Of a stretch of DNA of 64,000 nucleotides, positions 24,558-33,565 are shown piece after piece. The stretch spans positions 89,593-153,592 of the forward strand of contig JACCER010000010.1 of assembly GCA_013416445.1 (NCBI GenBank). Direction: 5' to 3'. Position numbers and translations under genes: made by a program. The stretch's first letter is position 1. The number at the start of each line of letters is the position of its first letter. Source of the stretch: Alcaligenaceae bacterium. Lineage in GTDB: Bacteria > Pseudomonadota > Gammaproteobacteria > Burkholderiales > Burkholderiaceae_B. The notes beneath the pieces were generated by a model. It was not told where the DNA came from. It made no database searches and saw only the letters and a list, made by a program, of their open reading frames with translations.

Positions 24558-27443
24558 CTACATTTGCTCCCATGGCAACGAATCAATTCCCCGAGCCCGA
24601 TCAATCTGTTCGGATACCTTGATCGCCGCGTCCAGTTCGCTGATACCATACTGCTGCATAAGCTGGTAGCGTTCCGCCTTCTCTTCCGGCTCCGTCTGGG
24701 CCAGAGCCAGATACAGACTCGGCGGTACGGCTCGGAACAGCACCTCCATACTCTTGGACAGAATCACCCCTTCCGTAAATTTACCGGCCTCCTTGCGAGC
24801 GGAGAGCATCAATGCCTTCTGCGCGGGCGAGAGCTCACGGAATCGGGCGATTTTCTCGACCTCATCGGGCGGCATCGACAGGCAGATCCACCATTCGATC
24901 ATATTAAGCATGGGTTCGGCCGCTTTGGGCAAATCATCGACGTTTTGTGTGGCCAACCAGAACCAAGCCCCCAGCTTGCGCCACATCTTGGTGATCTTAA
25001 CCACGTAAGGCGCCAGCAACGGATTCTTGGTAATAATATGGCCCTCATCGGTGACGTTGATGATGGGGCGCCCCAGGAACTGATCGCGCTCGGCAATATT
25101 GTTGACGGTGCTGATGAGCGAGATGTAGGCAATGGAAAGCTGCGCGTTGTAGCCCTCGCGAGCGTACGTCGCTAGATCAACCAGGGTAATGTCGGCTTCG
25201 GGCCAGGGCGTGCCGGGCCGATCGAACATCTCTCCATCGGCGCCCTGGCAGAACATGTCCATGGCATCCGCCATCTCCAGAAGCCTCGCGCGGCGCATTT
25301 CGGGTAATGTGCTGTCCTGGCCACGTTCACGTAGTGCATCGCGCACGTCGCGGGTCAGTACGGTGCGCTGTTCACCACCTTCGCTGTGGCAGCGCCGGGC
25401 GGCCTCCAGGATGCACTGGCGTATCAACGAGCGATCCGCCCGCGTCATACGGGCTTCTTCCTTGTCCTCACCGCCCGTAATCATCAACCGCGCAGTGATT
25501 TCCAGTTCACCCAGCACGTCGCGTTGCTCATCCGCACCCGCCTCCTCGATACCATCAGCGGTCGGTTCACCATCAAGGGCGTCGGCATCCAGCGTCTGTA
25601 CGTCGCTTGGAGTTTCGATCAGGCGCCTGGCATCCGCGAACGGTGCCAGGCTAATGCCAGCGCCGGGGGAGAGTTTGACGCGGTGGACCGTGAGACCCAG
25701 CCTCTTGGCGAATTCGCTGAACAAGCCGAAGGAGTTGCCGGCCTCCACAATGAACAGCCTTGGCCGGTAGATGGCCGTGACCTGATTAAGCAGATTGTTC
25801 AATGTGGCTGATTTACCCGACCCCGTCGGTCCAAACAGGAACAGGTGCGCATTCATCTGCCGATCCAGGCGGTTCAAAGGATCGAAAGTGATGGGTCCGC
25901 CGCCCCGGTTAAAGAAGGTAATGCCGGGGTGTCCAGTGCCCTGGCTGCGACCCCACACCGGCGCAAGATTGGCCGCATGCTGGGCGAACATCAGTTGCGT
26001 GTACCACCGCTTACGATCTTGCGACGGGCTGTAAACGCACGGCAACCAGCGCAAATAGGTGTTCAGCGGCGCCACCTCATCTTCTTCGCGCACCGGCTGC
26101 AATCCCGCGTTGAGCATTACGTTCGCCAGTTGCAGACCACGGTGATCAAGCTCGGCCTCATCACGGCCACGCAGGTAAAACACCAGACTGGCACGGTAGA
26201 GCTTGTGGGCGCTGCCAATCAGAGACCGGGCCTCGTGCACGTCCCGCAACGTCTGCTCCGAGGCCAGGGTCTCGCCCACCGCCTTCTTGGCCAGATGGTT
26301 CAGATGCGTCTCCAGAACGTCCTGGGGCGTGGCGATCAAAGTCAAGCACATCACCGTGTCTTCGGGCATCTGATCGAACAACGTATTGATGGCGTCCCCT
26401 TTACGGGTTTCGCCCGTCAGGTGTCCCGTTGTCGGCGGCGTGCGCAAGCGGTCGGTGACCATGACCCGGTGCGGCATACCGTCGAAGTACCACAAACCTT
26501 GGGCCACATCCGATCGTGGCTGGCCGAAGAACAGCCTTTGGCTGAAATCCCGACCACTGGCCAACTCGACTTCGTCGGGTTCTTGGGTTGGCGGGTAGGC
26601 GGTCAATTGATAAAAACGCTCGCGGTCCTCGGCCGTTGGCCCCAGTAGCAGGGGCTGGGGGTTGAACCAGCGAAGCAGCCAGTCGTGGATCTGCGGCGCG
26701 TCCAGACGATGGGCCTGGATACCCGCATTGCTCAAGCCACCGGCCAGCCGGTCGCACACGATGTTGAGCGCCTGTGCGGGTGTCTGGCCCCGCCGTGCGG
26801 TTTGCCCCGTGACGCGGCGATAAACCACCATTCGCACACGGCGGCTTTGTCCTCGCCAGGGCAGGCGTGTGACCACCGTATCCTCGAACAACCCGCCGGG
26901 CTTGGCCACTGCCCGTAGGTGATGCGCAAAAAAACGCAAATAAAACTCGGTAAAAGGTGTACCTTGCGCCCGCGGCTGCACATAACCTTGCAAGGTCTTC
27001 AGGTACTCATCGAAGCTGGTTTCGTCCTGGGCGTAGAGCTGCAGCACCCACGGGTTCTCGTCCAGTTCGTCAAAGCTGTCCTGCAGGGCGTTCTCCAGCG
27101 CATCGCGCGCCTGTGCCAGCCATGCGGCTTCCCGCCCTTCGGTGCCCAGCGGAATCAACTCAAAGAAGGCGGCCACCGATTGGCCGTCCTCCAACAGCAT
27201 GCTGCGGCTGTCGGGCAGGTACTCCACCCACGGCAGCAGTTCGACAAAGGACGGCGCCACGCCATACAAAGCATCTTCGTCCGCCTGTGTCGCGGGTCGG
27301 TTGCGGTGAACTGCCCCACCCGGCTCTGGAATCCCCGCCTCGTTCAGAGCGTGAATATGGTGCTGCCAGCCATCGGACTGATCGGCGTCGGCAACCTCGT
27401 CATCAGAGCTGGCACGCTTATGCCAAGGAAAACGCCATGCCAT
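24558..27443 (-). CDS. traC: TraC/VirB4-type conjugation ATPase, PFL_4706 family
   Basis: Protein of 961 residues. Walker A is GPTGSGKS (538-545); a C-terminal ATPase core follows with Walker-B-like VTDEGH and ATQN motifs. The long N-terminal domain matches the VirB4/TraC type. It energises assembly and substrate passage of the MPF-G type IV secretion system at the inner membrane. An acidic insert rich in Asp/Glu (about residues 610-645) is notable. It overlaps the lipoprotein gene upstream by one base. Confidence 0.93.
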   Translation of the reverse strand: MAWRFPWHKRASSDDEVADADQSDGWQHHIHALNEAGIPEPGGAVHRNRPATQADEDALYGVAPSFVELLPWVEYLPDSRSMLLEDGQSVAAFFELIPLGTEGREAAWLAQARDALENALQDSFDELDENPWVLQLYAQDETSFDEYLKTLQGYVQPRAQGTPFTEFYLRFFAHHLRAVAKPGGLFEDTVVTRLPWRGQSRRVRMVVYRRVTGQTARRGQTPAQALNIVCDRLAGGLSNAGIQAHRLDAPQIHDWLLRWFNPQPLLLGPTAEDRERFYQLTAYPPTQEPDEVELASGRDFSQRLFFGQPRSDVAQGLWYFDGMPHRVMVTDRLRTPPTTGHLTGETRKGDAINTLFDQMPEDTVMCLTLIATPQDVLETHLNHLAKKAVGETLASEQTLRDVHEARSLIGSAHKLYRASLVFYLRGRDEAELDHRGLQLANVMLNAGLQPVREEDEVAPLNTYLRWLPCVYSPSQDRKRWYTQLMFAQHAANLAPVWGRSQGTGHPGITFFNRGGGPITFDPLNRLDRQMNAHLFLFGPTGSGKSATLNNLLNQVTAIYRPRLFIVEAGNSFGLFSEFAKRLGLTVHRVKLSPGAGISLAPFADARRLIETPSDVQTLDADALDGEPTADGIEEAGADEQRDVLGELEITARLMITGGEDKEEARMTRADRSLIRQCILEAARRCHSEGGEQRTVLTRDVRDALRERGQDSTLPEMRRARLLEMADAMDMFCQGADGEMFDRPGTPWPEADITLVDLATYAREGYNAQLSIAYISLISTVNNIAERDQFLGRPIINVTDEGHIITKNPLLAPYVVKITKMWRKLGAWFWLATQNVDDLPKAAEPMLNMIEWWICLSMPPDEVEKIARFRELSPAQKALMLSARKEAGKFTEGVILSKSMEVLFRAVPPSLYLALAQTEPEEKAERYQLMQQYGISELDAAIKVSEQIDRARGIDSLPWEQM

Positions 27444-27877
27444 TAATACGCCTCCACGCGCTCGCCCGGCATGGCGTACTGCACGCGCTGATACAGCGGG
27501 AAGACCGTGCTGTAGCCGGGTACCGGCACGGGGTCGGTGCCCGCCAGATGCGGGAACACGTACATCACCAGATCCGGATTGGGCAGCCGGTGGAACTGGC
27601 GCTGGATTTCGTTGGCGGCGGAGCGGGTGTAGCCGACCTGTACTGTTGGGGCAGCGTGCACATCGACTTCGGTCAGTGGTCGGCGCAAGCTTTGACGCAC
27701 GTCGAGCAATTGGCGGCGTGCCACCTGGCCGCTGCCGCCCTCACCCGCTTCGTTGTGCCAGATATCCTGCATGGTTCGGCCACCGTGGAGCAGCAACTCG
27801 TCCTTGTGGGTGGCGCACCCGGCGAGCGCGGCTGTGGTGATGATGAGCAGCAAGGGTTTAATCCAGTTCAAGCGCAT
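27443..27877 (-). CDS. Conjugative transfer lipoprotein (TIGR03751 type)
   Basis: Protein of 144 residues with a lipobox LAGC (Cys20) after a short signal peptide, then a helical segment (RRQLLDVRQSLRRPL) and a Pro-rich C-terminal part. It matches the small lipoprotein that precedes traC in this ICE family and may play the VirB7/TraV part in the outer-membrane core complex. It overlaps the end of the PFL_4705-type gene by 20 bases. Confidence 0.85.
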   Translation of the reverse strand: MRLNWIKPLLLIITTAALAGCATHKDELLLHGGRTMQDIWHNEAGEGGSGQVARRQLLDVRQSLRRPLTEVDVHAAPTVQVGYTRSAANEIQRQFHRLPNPDLVMYVFPHLAGTDPVPVPGYSTVFPLYQRVQYAMPGERVEAY

Positions 27878-29255
27878 GGGCTTCTCCTATACGGTGATCG
27901 ACCCGGCGCCCTTGCGGCTCGTAGTCGATGGCCAGGGGTTTTTCCAGATGCACGGCCACCTTCGCACCAGGCTGGACATACACAGCGGCGAAGGCCTGGC
28001 CGTAAAGCTTGTTGACCCACTGCGACATATCCCGCACGCCACCAGCCAGAATTTGCCCCATGGCCTCGTTGCCGCTAATGCCTGTCGTGCCCATCGAACC
28101 GTCCGCACCCACGTAGGATATCCGTCCATTGTCCGAATCGATGAGCGACGCGGCGCCCGCACCAGCAGCGGTGATGAGCGCCTGCGTACCCAGGTACTGC
28201 TGGGCGTTGCTGCGGCGCTCGCCCGACACGCAAGGAATACCGAACGGGTCGCTAATCCAGCCCAGGCCTTCCTCCTGGTTGTTTCGCTGGCTGCTGCGCT
28301 CACTGTCCTCGGGGATGGTACGGATTGTGCCGTCATGAAAGACAAACGTGATGCTACGCACCTGGCCGCGCACACATGACAGCGTCCAGTCGCCCGAGGC
28401 GGTTCCGCTGAAGACAGCCCCCGCCACATCCGGAATGTCGATACCGTTAGCGGTCAGGTTGTCCGGGCCAACGACGACTTTGAACGGATACGGATCGTTG
28501 ACCGTGCCGTCGATCGGCACACGGCCAATGAGCGCGGTCATCGCGACCGAACCCATCAGGGTGGAATTGGTCGGCACCGTATAGACCGCCTTGGCGGTGC
28601 TAACCCCTCCGGCCTTGGCACCGGCGTCGGCCACGCGGCCGACAGTGGTTTCCAGTGTCTTTTGCGCGGGGCCGAAAGTCGTTGGAAAACTCAGGCTGCT
28701 GCTGGGCTTGCGTCCATCGACCTGCTGGGCATCATCCGGTTCAACCCAGCGGATACCGCCGCCTGTCTCAAGGCCATCCGCATCCCCCTCGCGCAGACCC
28801 AGCCCTACGGGCAGATCGGTATTACCCAGGCTTTCCAGACGGCGCTGCAAATCCTGCAGCAAACCTTCGGTCTGCTGGCGTTCATTAGCAATTTTCGCCT
28901 GGTCGCGTTGCAGGGTGCTGCGTTCCGACGCCAGTGCCGAATTGATGCGCTGGTCAATGGCGGTCTCGCGCTGGCGCAGACGCACGTTCTCACTACGTTG
29001 CGTCTTGTTGTCGGCCTGCGCCGTCTGCAGCTCGGCGCGCATCTGCTTGACCTGAGCCACGAGCGTCGCCACGGTGTCGTGCGGGGTATCGCCTTCAATG
29101 CCCAGCGCCTGCATCTCTTCGGGCGTGAGTTGGCTGCCAGAACCCGCAGCACCTGAACGGGTCGTGTCGCCGCCGGATAGTAGGCGAATACCCGCAAAAA
29201 GTACCAGTAGGGCCACCGGAATCATCAGCCACTTGAGAAGTCCGTTACTGCGCAT
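27858..29255 (-). CDS. PFL_4705-family ICE protein (TraB/VirB10-like)
   Basis: Protein of 465 residues. A membrane segment at about 8-26 is followed by a coiled coil (about 60-150), then a C-terminal VirB10/TraB-like domain with GAVFSGTASGDWTLSCVRG and a C-terminal beta-rich segment (VYVQPGAKVAVHLEKPL). It would bridge inner and outer membranes as the channel scaffold. The start was set at the ATG whose product begins MRSNGLLKWL. It overlaps the PFL_4704-type gene by 11 bases. Confidence 0.88.
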   Translation of the reverse strand: MRSNGLLKWLMIPVALLVLFAGIRLLSGGDTTRSGAAGSGSQLTPEEMQALGIEGDTPHDTVATLVAQVKQMRAELQTAQADNKTQRSENVRLRQRETAIDQRINSALASERSTLQRDQAKIANERQQTEGLLQDLQRRLESLGNTDLPVGLGLREGDADGLETGGGIRWVEPDDAQQVDGRKPSSSLSFPTTFGPAQKTLETTVGRVADAGAKAGGVSTAKAVYTVPTNSTLMGSVAMTALIGRVPIDGTVNDPYPFKVVVGPDNLTANGIDIPDVAGAVFSGTASGDWTLSCVRGQVRSITFVFHDGTIRTIPEDSERSSQRNNQEEGLGWISDPFGIPCVSGERRSNAQQYLGTQALITAAGAGAASLIDSDNGRISYVGADGSMGTTGISGNEAMGQILAGGVRDMSQWVNKLYGQAFAAVYVQPGAKVAVHLEKPLAIDYEPQGRRVDHRIGEAHALELD

Positions 29256-30147
29256 GGCCGTCTCCTTGCGCTTCTTGCGTGAGATGGGGCAGATGCACCG
29301 CTGGGTCGAAACGCTGAATGGCGGGCAGTAGCGATTGCGCCAGCCCATGTCCACGAGTGACCACGTACACGACAGTCGTGTCCTCGGGCGTACCGCGCGG
29401 ACCCAGGACCTGGTGTTGGAAGGTGACGGTGAGAAAGTCGCCTTGCAACGTACGGGGGTCGAGTTCCAGCCAGCCGCTGCTGGCATTAATTAGCTGAACT
29501 GCTGTCACCCACTGGTCTTCCAGCCGCCAGGACGCCAACGCGACAGCGCGCACCGGCAGGGTCGGCAGCAGCGTGGCTAGGTTCAGGTCACCGCGCAGGT
29601 TCACACGCATGATGCCGGGTACGGCCTCCACGGTACGCAGCGGCGCATACAGGTTTTGTGCGGCATGGCGCGTGAGCACCACAGGCACCGGGGTTTCGCG
29701 TCGCGAGGGCTTGGCCGGGGCGGTTTGTGCACCAGTGTCGTTGCCCACCGCCGGCTGGCCGTAGCGCTGGGGTGTGGTACTCCCCTCAACGATACGCACC
29801 GGCTCCAGTGCAGGCTCACCGTCATTGCCTAGGTGCGCGGCAATGTCCAGCAGAATCAGTTCCCCGGTGTCCGCGTCTTGCAACTGCAAACGAGTGGGTT
29901 CAATGGGCTCATCGGCGCGCAGGTAGACCGCGCCACCGGCACTTTGCACCCGCAGGCACCCTCCCACGCTGGCGGGCACGCCAACGCGCACGTTGCGGTC
30001 GATAAACACAATGCGCTCCTGGCCGACGACTAACGGCACGGCCAACGGCAGGCGTTCCCAGCGAAGGATTTCCACCGCCTGGGCAGGAATAGCCATCATC
30101 CAGGCCAACATACCCAACCCGGCCAGAACTCGATGTTTGAAGCTCAT
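29245..30147 (-). CDS. PFL_4704-family ICE protein (TraK/VirB9-like)
   Basis: Protein of 300 residues with a signal peptide (cleaved near AQA-VE, about 24) and a beta-rich mature part (ILRWERLPLAVPLVVGQERIVF; GGAVYLRADEPIEPTRLQLQ). It corresponds to TraK/VirB9-like secretins in the outer-membrane core complex. It sits between the VirB8-like and VirB10-like genes, overlapping both, as in related ICEs. Confidence 0.87.
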   Translation of the reverse strand: MSFKHRVLAGLGMLAWMMAIPAQAVEILRWERLPLAVPLVVGQERIVFIDRNVRVGVPASVGGCLRVQSAGGAVYLRADEPIEPTRLQLQDADTGELILLDIAAHLGNDGEPALEPVRIVEGSTTPQRYGQPAVGNDTGAQTAPAKPSRRETPVPVVLTRHAAQNLYAPLRTVEAVPGIMRVNLRGDLNLATLLPTLPVRAVALASWRLEDQWVTAVQLINASSGWLELDPRTLQGDFLTVTFQHQVLGPRGTPEDTTVVYVVTRGHGLAQSLLPAIQRFDPAVHLPHLTQEAQGDGHAQ

Positions 30148-30824
30148 TGGGAATCTCCTTGCAATCCCAGGCCGCTACGCGCGAGGGGTTCTGACACTGG
30201 CACGGTAATTCGCTGGGGAGCGCTGTCATAACAGTCCAGCACCAGCCCGAACGGGTTGCGGGTCGGATCAACGTCCGCCCGCGCCACCTTGATGGAGTAA
30301 CGCACCAGTGCCCTCTTGACCTGCTCAGAACCGTGATACTCGTCCGCGCTTAAGTCCAGCGTCACGATCCAGTCGCCATCAGAAATCACCCGCACACGAG
30401 CGCTCGGGTTCTCGCCATAGCCACGACCGGGGATTTCATAGACGCCGCGCACGCGCTGGCGAAGTTCACCCGTGCTGCGGCGGTACTCGAAGTCAGTCCG
30501 CAAAAAGGCCCGGCAGGACGGCGTCAGATACGGCGATAGGACATGCAGGTTGCGGGCGTAGTCCTCTTCGCCATTGGTCGGCCAACGGTTAAGCTGCTGG
30601 AACACATAAAAGGTGAAGGCATAGACCGACTCGGGCGGCACTTCCCACCACTTGCGGGTGCTGCCCGATCGCAGGTCGGGCGGGACGTGAACAGTCAGAT
30701 CGCGCGGGGCGCTCCACCACCCACCACCCATAACCAGCGCCACCAGCAGCAGCGCGACTGCGCCGATGCGAAGGGTTTTGATATGTGCCTGCAGGTGCGC
30801 GACTTCGTTTTTGAAGCGGCTCAT
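30144..30824 (-). CDS. PFL_4703-family ICE protein (TraE/VirB8-like)
   Basis: Protein of 226 residues with one N-terminal membrane segment (about 20-38) and a periplasmic domain (VPPESVYAFTFYVFQQLNRW; NPFGLVLDCYDSAPQRI), the usual VirB8/TraE topology. It is an assembly factor of the secretion channel. The start was set at the ATG giving MSRFKNEVAHLQAH, which overlaps the TIGR03750-type gene by 4 bases. Confidence 0.87.
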   Translation of the reverse strand: MSRFKNEVAHLQAHIKTLRIGAVALLLVALVMGGGWWSAPRDLTVHVPPDLRSGSTRKWWEVPPESVYAFTFYVFQQLNRWPTNGEEDYARNLHVLSPYLTPSCRAFLRTDFEYRRSTGELRQRVRGVYEIPGRGYGENPSARVRVISDGDWIVTLDLSADEYHGSEQVKRALVRYSIKVARADVDPTRNPFGLVLDCYDSAPQRITVPVSEPLARSGLGLQGDSQ

Positions 30825-31219
30825 TGCACGCCTCTTCGGATTGTCCAATAGCCGGTGCGCGTGACCAGCGCTTGGCCGCGCACCCAACCTGCCAGCAACG
30901 GGTATGAGATCGTGATGCGCCATTGCAGTTGTCGGTACAGCCACGTGTCGGGCCTGCCGCGCTTCTTGCGGCGTAAAAGACCGCCACCGACGAACACGCC
31001 CAAGGCAATGCCAATAACAATGAAGGTCGGCGCCAAGGCAATGGTCGAAAAACCCCAGGACAAGGGCGCCCCCATCAGCAACCCTACCGCGCCCGACAAA
31101 CCGCAGCAAATCCACAGTTCGTCCGCCGTCAAACCGCGTACCACGACCGGGTGGCGATTAAGACGATGCGGCAGAAACGACACGGTGCCATCGGCCCGAA
31201 TGTGCTGGTGCTCGGACAT
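30821..31219 (-). CDS. TIGR03750-type conjugative transfer membrane protein (TraL/VirB3-like)
   Basis: Protein of 132 residues with two close membrane segments (about 37-80) and the motif FLPHRLNRHPVVVRGLTADEL before them. It is similar in layout to TraL/VirB3, small inner-membrane subunits of the channel. It overlaps the VirB8-like gene by 4 bases. Confidence 0.82.
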   Translation of the reverse strand: MSEHQHIRADGTVSFLPHRLNRHPVVVRGLTADELWICCGLSGAVGLLMGAPLSWGFSTIALAPTFIVIGIALGVFVGGGLLRRKKRGRPDTWLYRQLQWRITISYPLLAGWVRGQALVTRTGYWTIRRGVQ

Positions 31220-31230
31220 GGGCCGTTTCC

Positions 31231-31587
31231 TTACAGAACTGTAGTCGCTTCGGTGAGCAGCCAGATACCGACCACGAGCAGCACGGCACCGACCGCAACG
31301 CTCAAGCCAAACTGGCCCCAGGTCTTTTTGCCCGTGTGAATTTCGGCGTACGTACCGTAGGCGTGGTAGCACACCCCGATAAACATGGAGGCCACGACCA
31401 GAAGCGCCACCAACAGCACAATGTCGTAGCCGTAGTTGCGGATGGTCTCCATAATGCCGCCGCCTGTGCCGCGCGACGGGTTTTCCAACGTGGGCAATCC
31501 CTGGGCGAACGACAGAGTAGGCAGCAGGACCAAACCCCAGGTGAGTGAGGCGAGCGCGATAGGCGTGCGAAATAAGCGGGTCTTCAT
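31231..31587 (-). CDS. PFL_4702-family ICE membrane protein
   Basis: Protein of 118 residues with a signal peptide (about 1-28) and two hydrophobic segments (about 54-75 and 92-112). This layout is pilin-like (VirB2/TraA) and fits the PFL_4702 family. It may be the pilus subunit or a membrane partner. A purine-rich ribosome-binding site lies before the ATG. Confidence 0.82.
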   Translation of the reverse strand: MKTRLFRTPIALASLTWGLVLLPTLSFAQGLPTLENPSRGTGGGIMETIRNYGYDIVLLVALLVVASMFIGVCYHAYGTYAEIHTGKKTWGQFGLSVAVGAVLLVVGIWLLTEATTVL

Positions 31588-31604
31588 GGTCAGTTCCTTG
31601 CGGG

Positions 31605-31838
31605 TCAGGACAGGAGGAAAAAAGTCAGTACCAGGTACATCGCCAGAAACCGCACGACGACGCCCAGGAACTGACGTTGGTTAATTCGGTTTTCAGCCCA
31701 GCCGACGTAGGCCGTGCGAATCGCCCAAGCGCCCCACAGCAGCAACACCGCGAACACAAAACCGATCAAGACGGTCGCCATGGTGGCTGGCGTAATGCTG
31801 CTGTTGGCCTGAAAGGCGCTGATCTGGGCTGATGTCAT
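31605..31838 (-). CDS. PFL_4701-family ICE small membrane protein
   Basis: Protein of 77 residues with two hydrophobic helices (about 19-41 and 58-76) separated by a basic loop (WAENRINQRQ). It matches the PFL_4701 family found between the RAQPRD and PFL_4702 genes. It may act with the pilin-like protein. It overlaps the RAQPRD gene by 4 bases. Confidence 0.8.
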   Translation of the reverse strand: MTSAQISAFQANSSITPATMATVLIGFVFAVLLLWGAWAIRTAYVGWAENRINQRQFLGVVVRFLAMYLVLTFFLLS

Positions 31839-32206
31839 GGTTGTGCCTGCGTCAATGGGTTGTGCTGGGACGCACGCTCACTGCGGTAATCCCCCGCCAA
31901 CTCGGCAAGGTCACGAGGTTGGGCACGCGATGGGGTGAGATGAGACTGAATGCCGGTACGCACGCGGGCCAAGTCAACCATCAAGCGTGGATAGTCGAAG
32001 TGGTAACGATCGCCCGGCACGATGGGCGTGGCCGCAGCGCTCTGCGCCACGAATCGTTCCAACGCATCAAGTTGACGCAAGGCCGCAGCTAGGTCTTGCC
32101 GCTGAGCTGGCATATCGGCTTGAGCCGTCAGCGGTACAGCCAAAATCGCTGTAAGCAGGAGAGACACGCCGCCGTGCGCGGCGCTACACCGAATCGAGAG
32201 CACCAT
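31835..32206 (-). CDS. RAQPRD-family ICE protein
   Basis: Protein of 123 residues with a signal peptide (cleavage near AQA, about 30), a helical mature part and the signature RAQPRDL near the C-terminus, which names the family. It is a periplasmic protein found at the head of the PFL_4701-4706 transfer operon; its job is unknown. The transfer operon therefore runs from about 32.2 kb down to traC at 24.6 kb on the minus strand. Confidence 0.9.
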   Translation of the reverse strand: MVLSIRCSAAHGGVSLLLTAILAVPLTAQADMPAQRQDLAAALRQLDALERFVAQSAAATPIVPGDRYHFDYPRLMVDLARVRTGIQSHLTPSRAQPRDLAELAGDYRSERASQHNPLTQAQP

Positions 32207-32379
32207 CGCCCCATCCCTTCGTTAGATCAACAATGGAATGATCGTGACATTGCAGGCGCAATCAGGCTGCAAACAATAGGAACTGACGGGCGTCCGGTTT
32301 TGGCGAATCAGGCCATCTACGGCAAGAACGGCGTCGGTATAATACAAAATGTATCGGCACACATGAAATGCGAGGAAAT
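32207..32379. promoter_or_regulatory. Divergent promoter region between RAQPRD and TIR-like genes
   Basis: A TATAAT box lies at 32338-32343 on the plus strand, 37 bases before the TIR-like ATG, with no good -35 match at 16-18 bases. The region must also hold the promoter for the leftward transfer operon. Confidence 0.4.
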
Positions 32380-33510
32380 ATGAACGATTCCGTGGTTTTG
32401 CAGGAAATAATATCCAATCTCGAAAGCGTAGATCGCTCATGGAGTCAAGAGGAAATCAATCGTCCCTTAGACAAACTAACATCGGCGATCGCAACAGTGG
32501 CACGCTCCCACGGTGGATCGTGGTTGGGATGGCAAGCACTTGTTTACTATTCAGGGTTCCAGCCCCCACCACCGGGGCACCACTTCAGTTCTGAATGGGG
32601 AAAGGACACCTCTTTATCCATGTTCGGTGAAGGCACACAAGGAGACTGGGCTGAATACACGCAAGAGACGGTTGTACAGCATATAAACGAACTGGCTGAT
32701 AACCCAGACTTGGGCCATGTACAGCAGCTCGCTGGGGAAACAGCCAGTACTTTTGATTCAGCAAAGTTGGAGATTGAGTCAATGCTCCGAGCGCTCATTT
32801 CCAACACAAGTGATAAGTATTACGAATCCCTATTGGACGAACTTCTTGGAATAAAAATTTTGCGTGGGGATGTTTTTATCGCCATGCGGGCACCAAAAAG
32901 GAATTTCACCACTCGGGATATGCTTGCGGTTAATCAAGGCATTTGGACCCCGCCTCATTGTTCGGTGGAAAGCCAGGTTTTTGAAATGCTTGGCCCTAAG
33001 GCTGCTTGCGCTCTGCTATTACCTCTTGCAAAAAAAGCACACTCCTACCTCTTACGAGTCAAAACACGGATGGAAAAGCAATCTCTGGTTGGAACAAATG
33101 TTTTTATTGGCCACGGTAGATCGAAAGTCTGGCGTGACTTGAAGGACTTCATCGTTGAGCGCATGAGATTACCTTATGATGAATTTAACCGAGTCCCGGT
33201 AGCGGGAATCACAAACACCCATCGACTGAGCGAGATGCTCGATGCGGCAGCCATCGCGTTTGTTGTTATGACTGCCGAGGACGAACAAGCCGACGGGAAG
33301 ATAGAGGCAAGAACGAACGTCATCCACGAAGTCGGCCTTTTCCAAGGACGCTTAGGTTTTACCAAGGCAATTGTCCTTCTTGAGGAAGGGTGCGAAGAAT
33401 TCAGCAACATTCAAGGACTTGGACAAATTAGGTTTCCAAAAGGAGACATTGCTTCAAAATTCGAGGACATTCGATTGGTTTTAGAACGCGAAAGGTTAAT
33501 TCAGAGTTAG
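32380..33510 (+). CDS. TIR-like nucleotide-binding effector (PF10137 type)
   Basis: Protein of 376 residues. The C-terminal third (about 238-356) matches the TIR-like domain of PF10137 proteins: VFIGHGRSKVWRDLKDFI, LSEMLDAAAIAFVVMTAEDE, NVIHEVGLFQGRLGF (Glu317 as likely catalytic residue) and GLGQIRFPKG. These domains act as NAD+-cleaving effectors in CBASS/Pycsar-like immunity. The N-terminal 235 residues are unlike anything I recognise and may be the sensor. The gene is plus-strand, lower in GC than its neighbours, and sits between core transfer genes, marking it as inserted cargo. The start follows GAGGA. Confidence 0.82.
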   Translation: MNDSVVLQEIISNLESVDRSWSQEEINRPLDKLTSAIATVARSHGGSWLGWQALVYYSGFQPPPPGHHFSSEWGKDTSLSMFGEGTQGDWAEYTQETVVQHINELADNPDLGHVQQLAGETASTFDSAKLEIESMLRALISNTSDKYYESLLDELLGIKILRGDVFIAMRAPKRNFTTRDMLAVNQGIWTPPHCSVESQVFEMLGPKAACALLLPLAKKAHSYLLRVKTRMEKQSLVGTNVFIGHGRSKVWRDLKDFIVERMRLPYDEFNRVPVAGITNTHRLSEMLDAAAIAFVVMTAEDEQADGKIEARTNVIHEVGLFQGRLGFTKAIVLLEEGCEEFSNIQGLGQIRFPKGDIASKFEDIRLVLERERLIQS

Positions 33511-33565
33511 TACCGTGAGCAACGGCCTACTGGCCCTTGCAATGCAGGTGAGAGAAAGGCACCGA

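Noticed and set aside
26957..28015. Long plus-strand open frame of about 350 codons antisense to traC and the lipoprotein gene
   Set aside because: It is a high-GC antisense shadow, with an Arg/Pro/Ala-rich composition and no family resemblance; the minus-strand genes are well supported.
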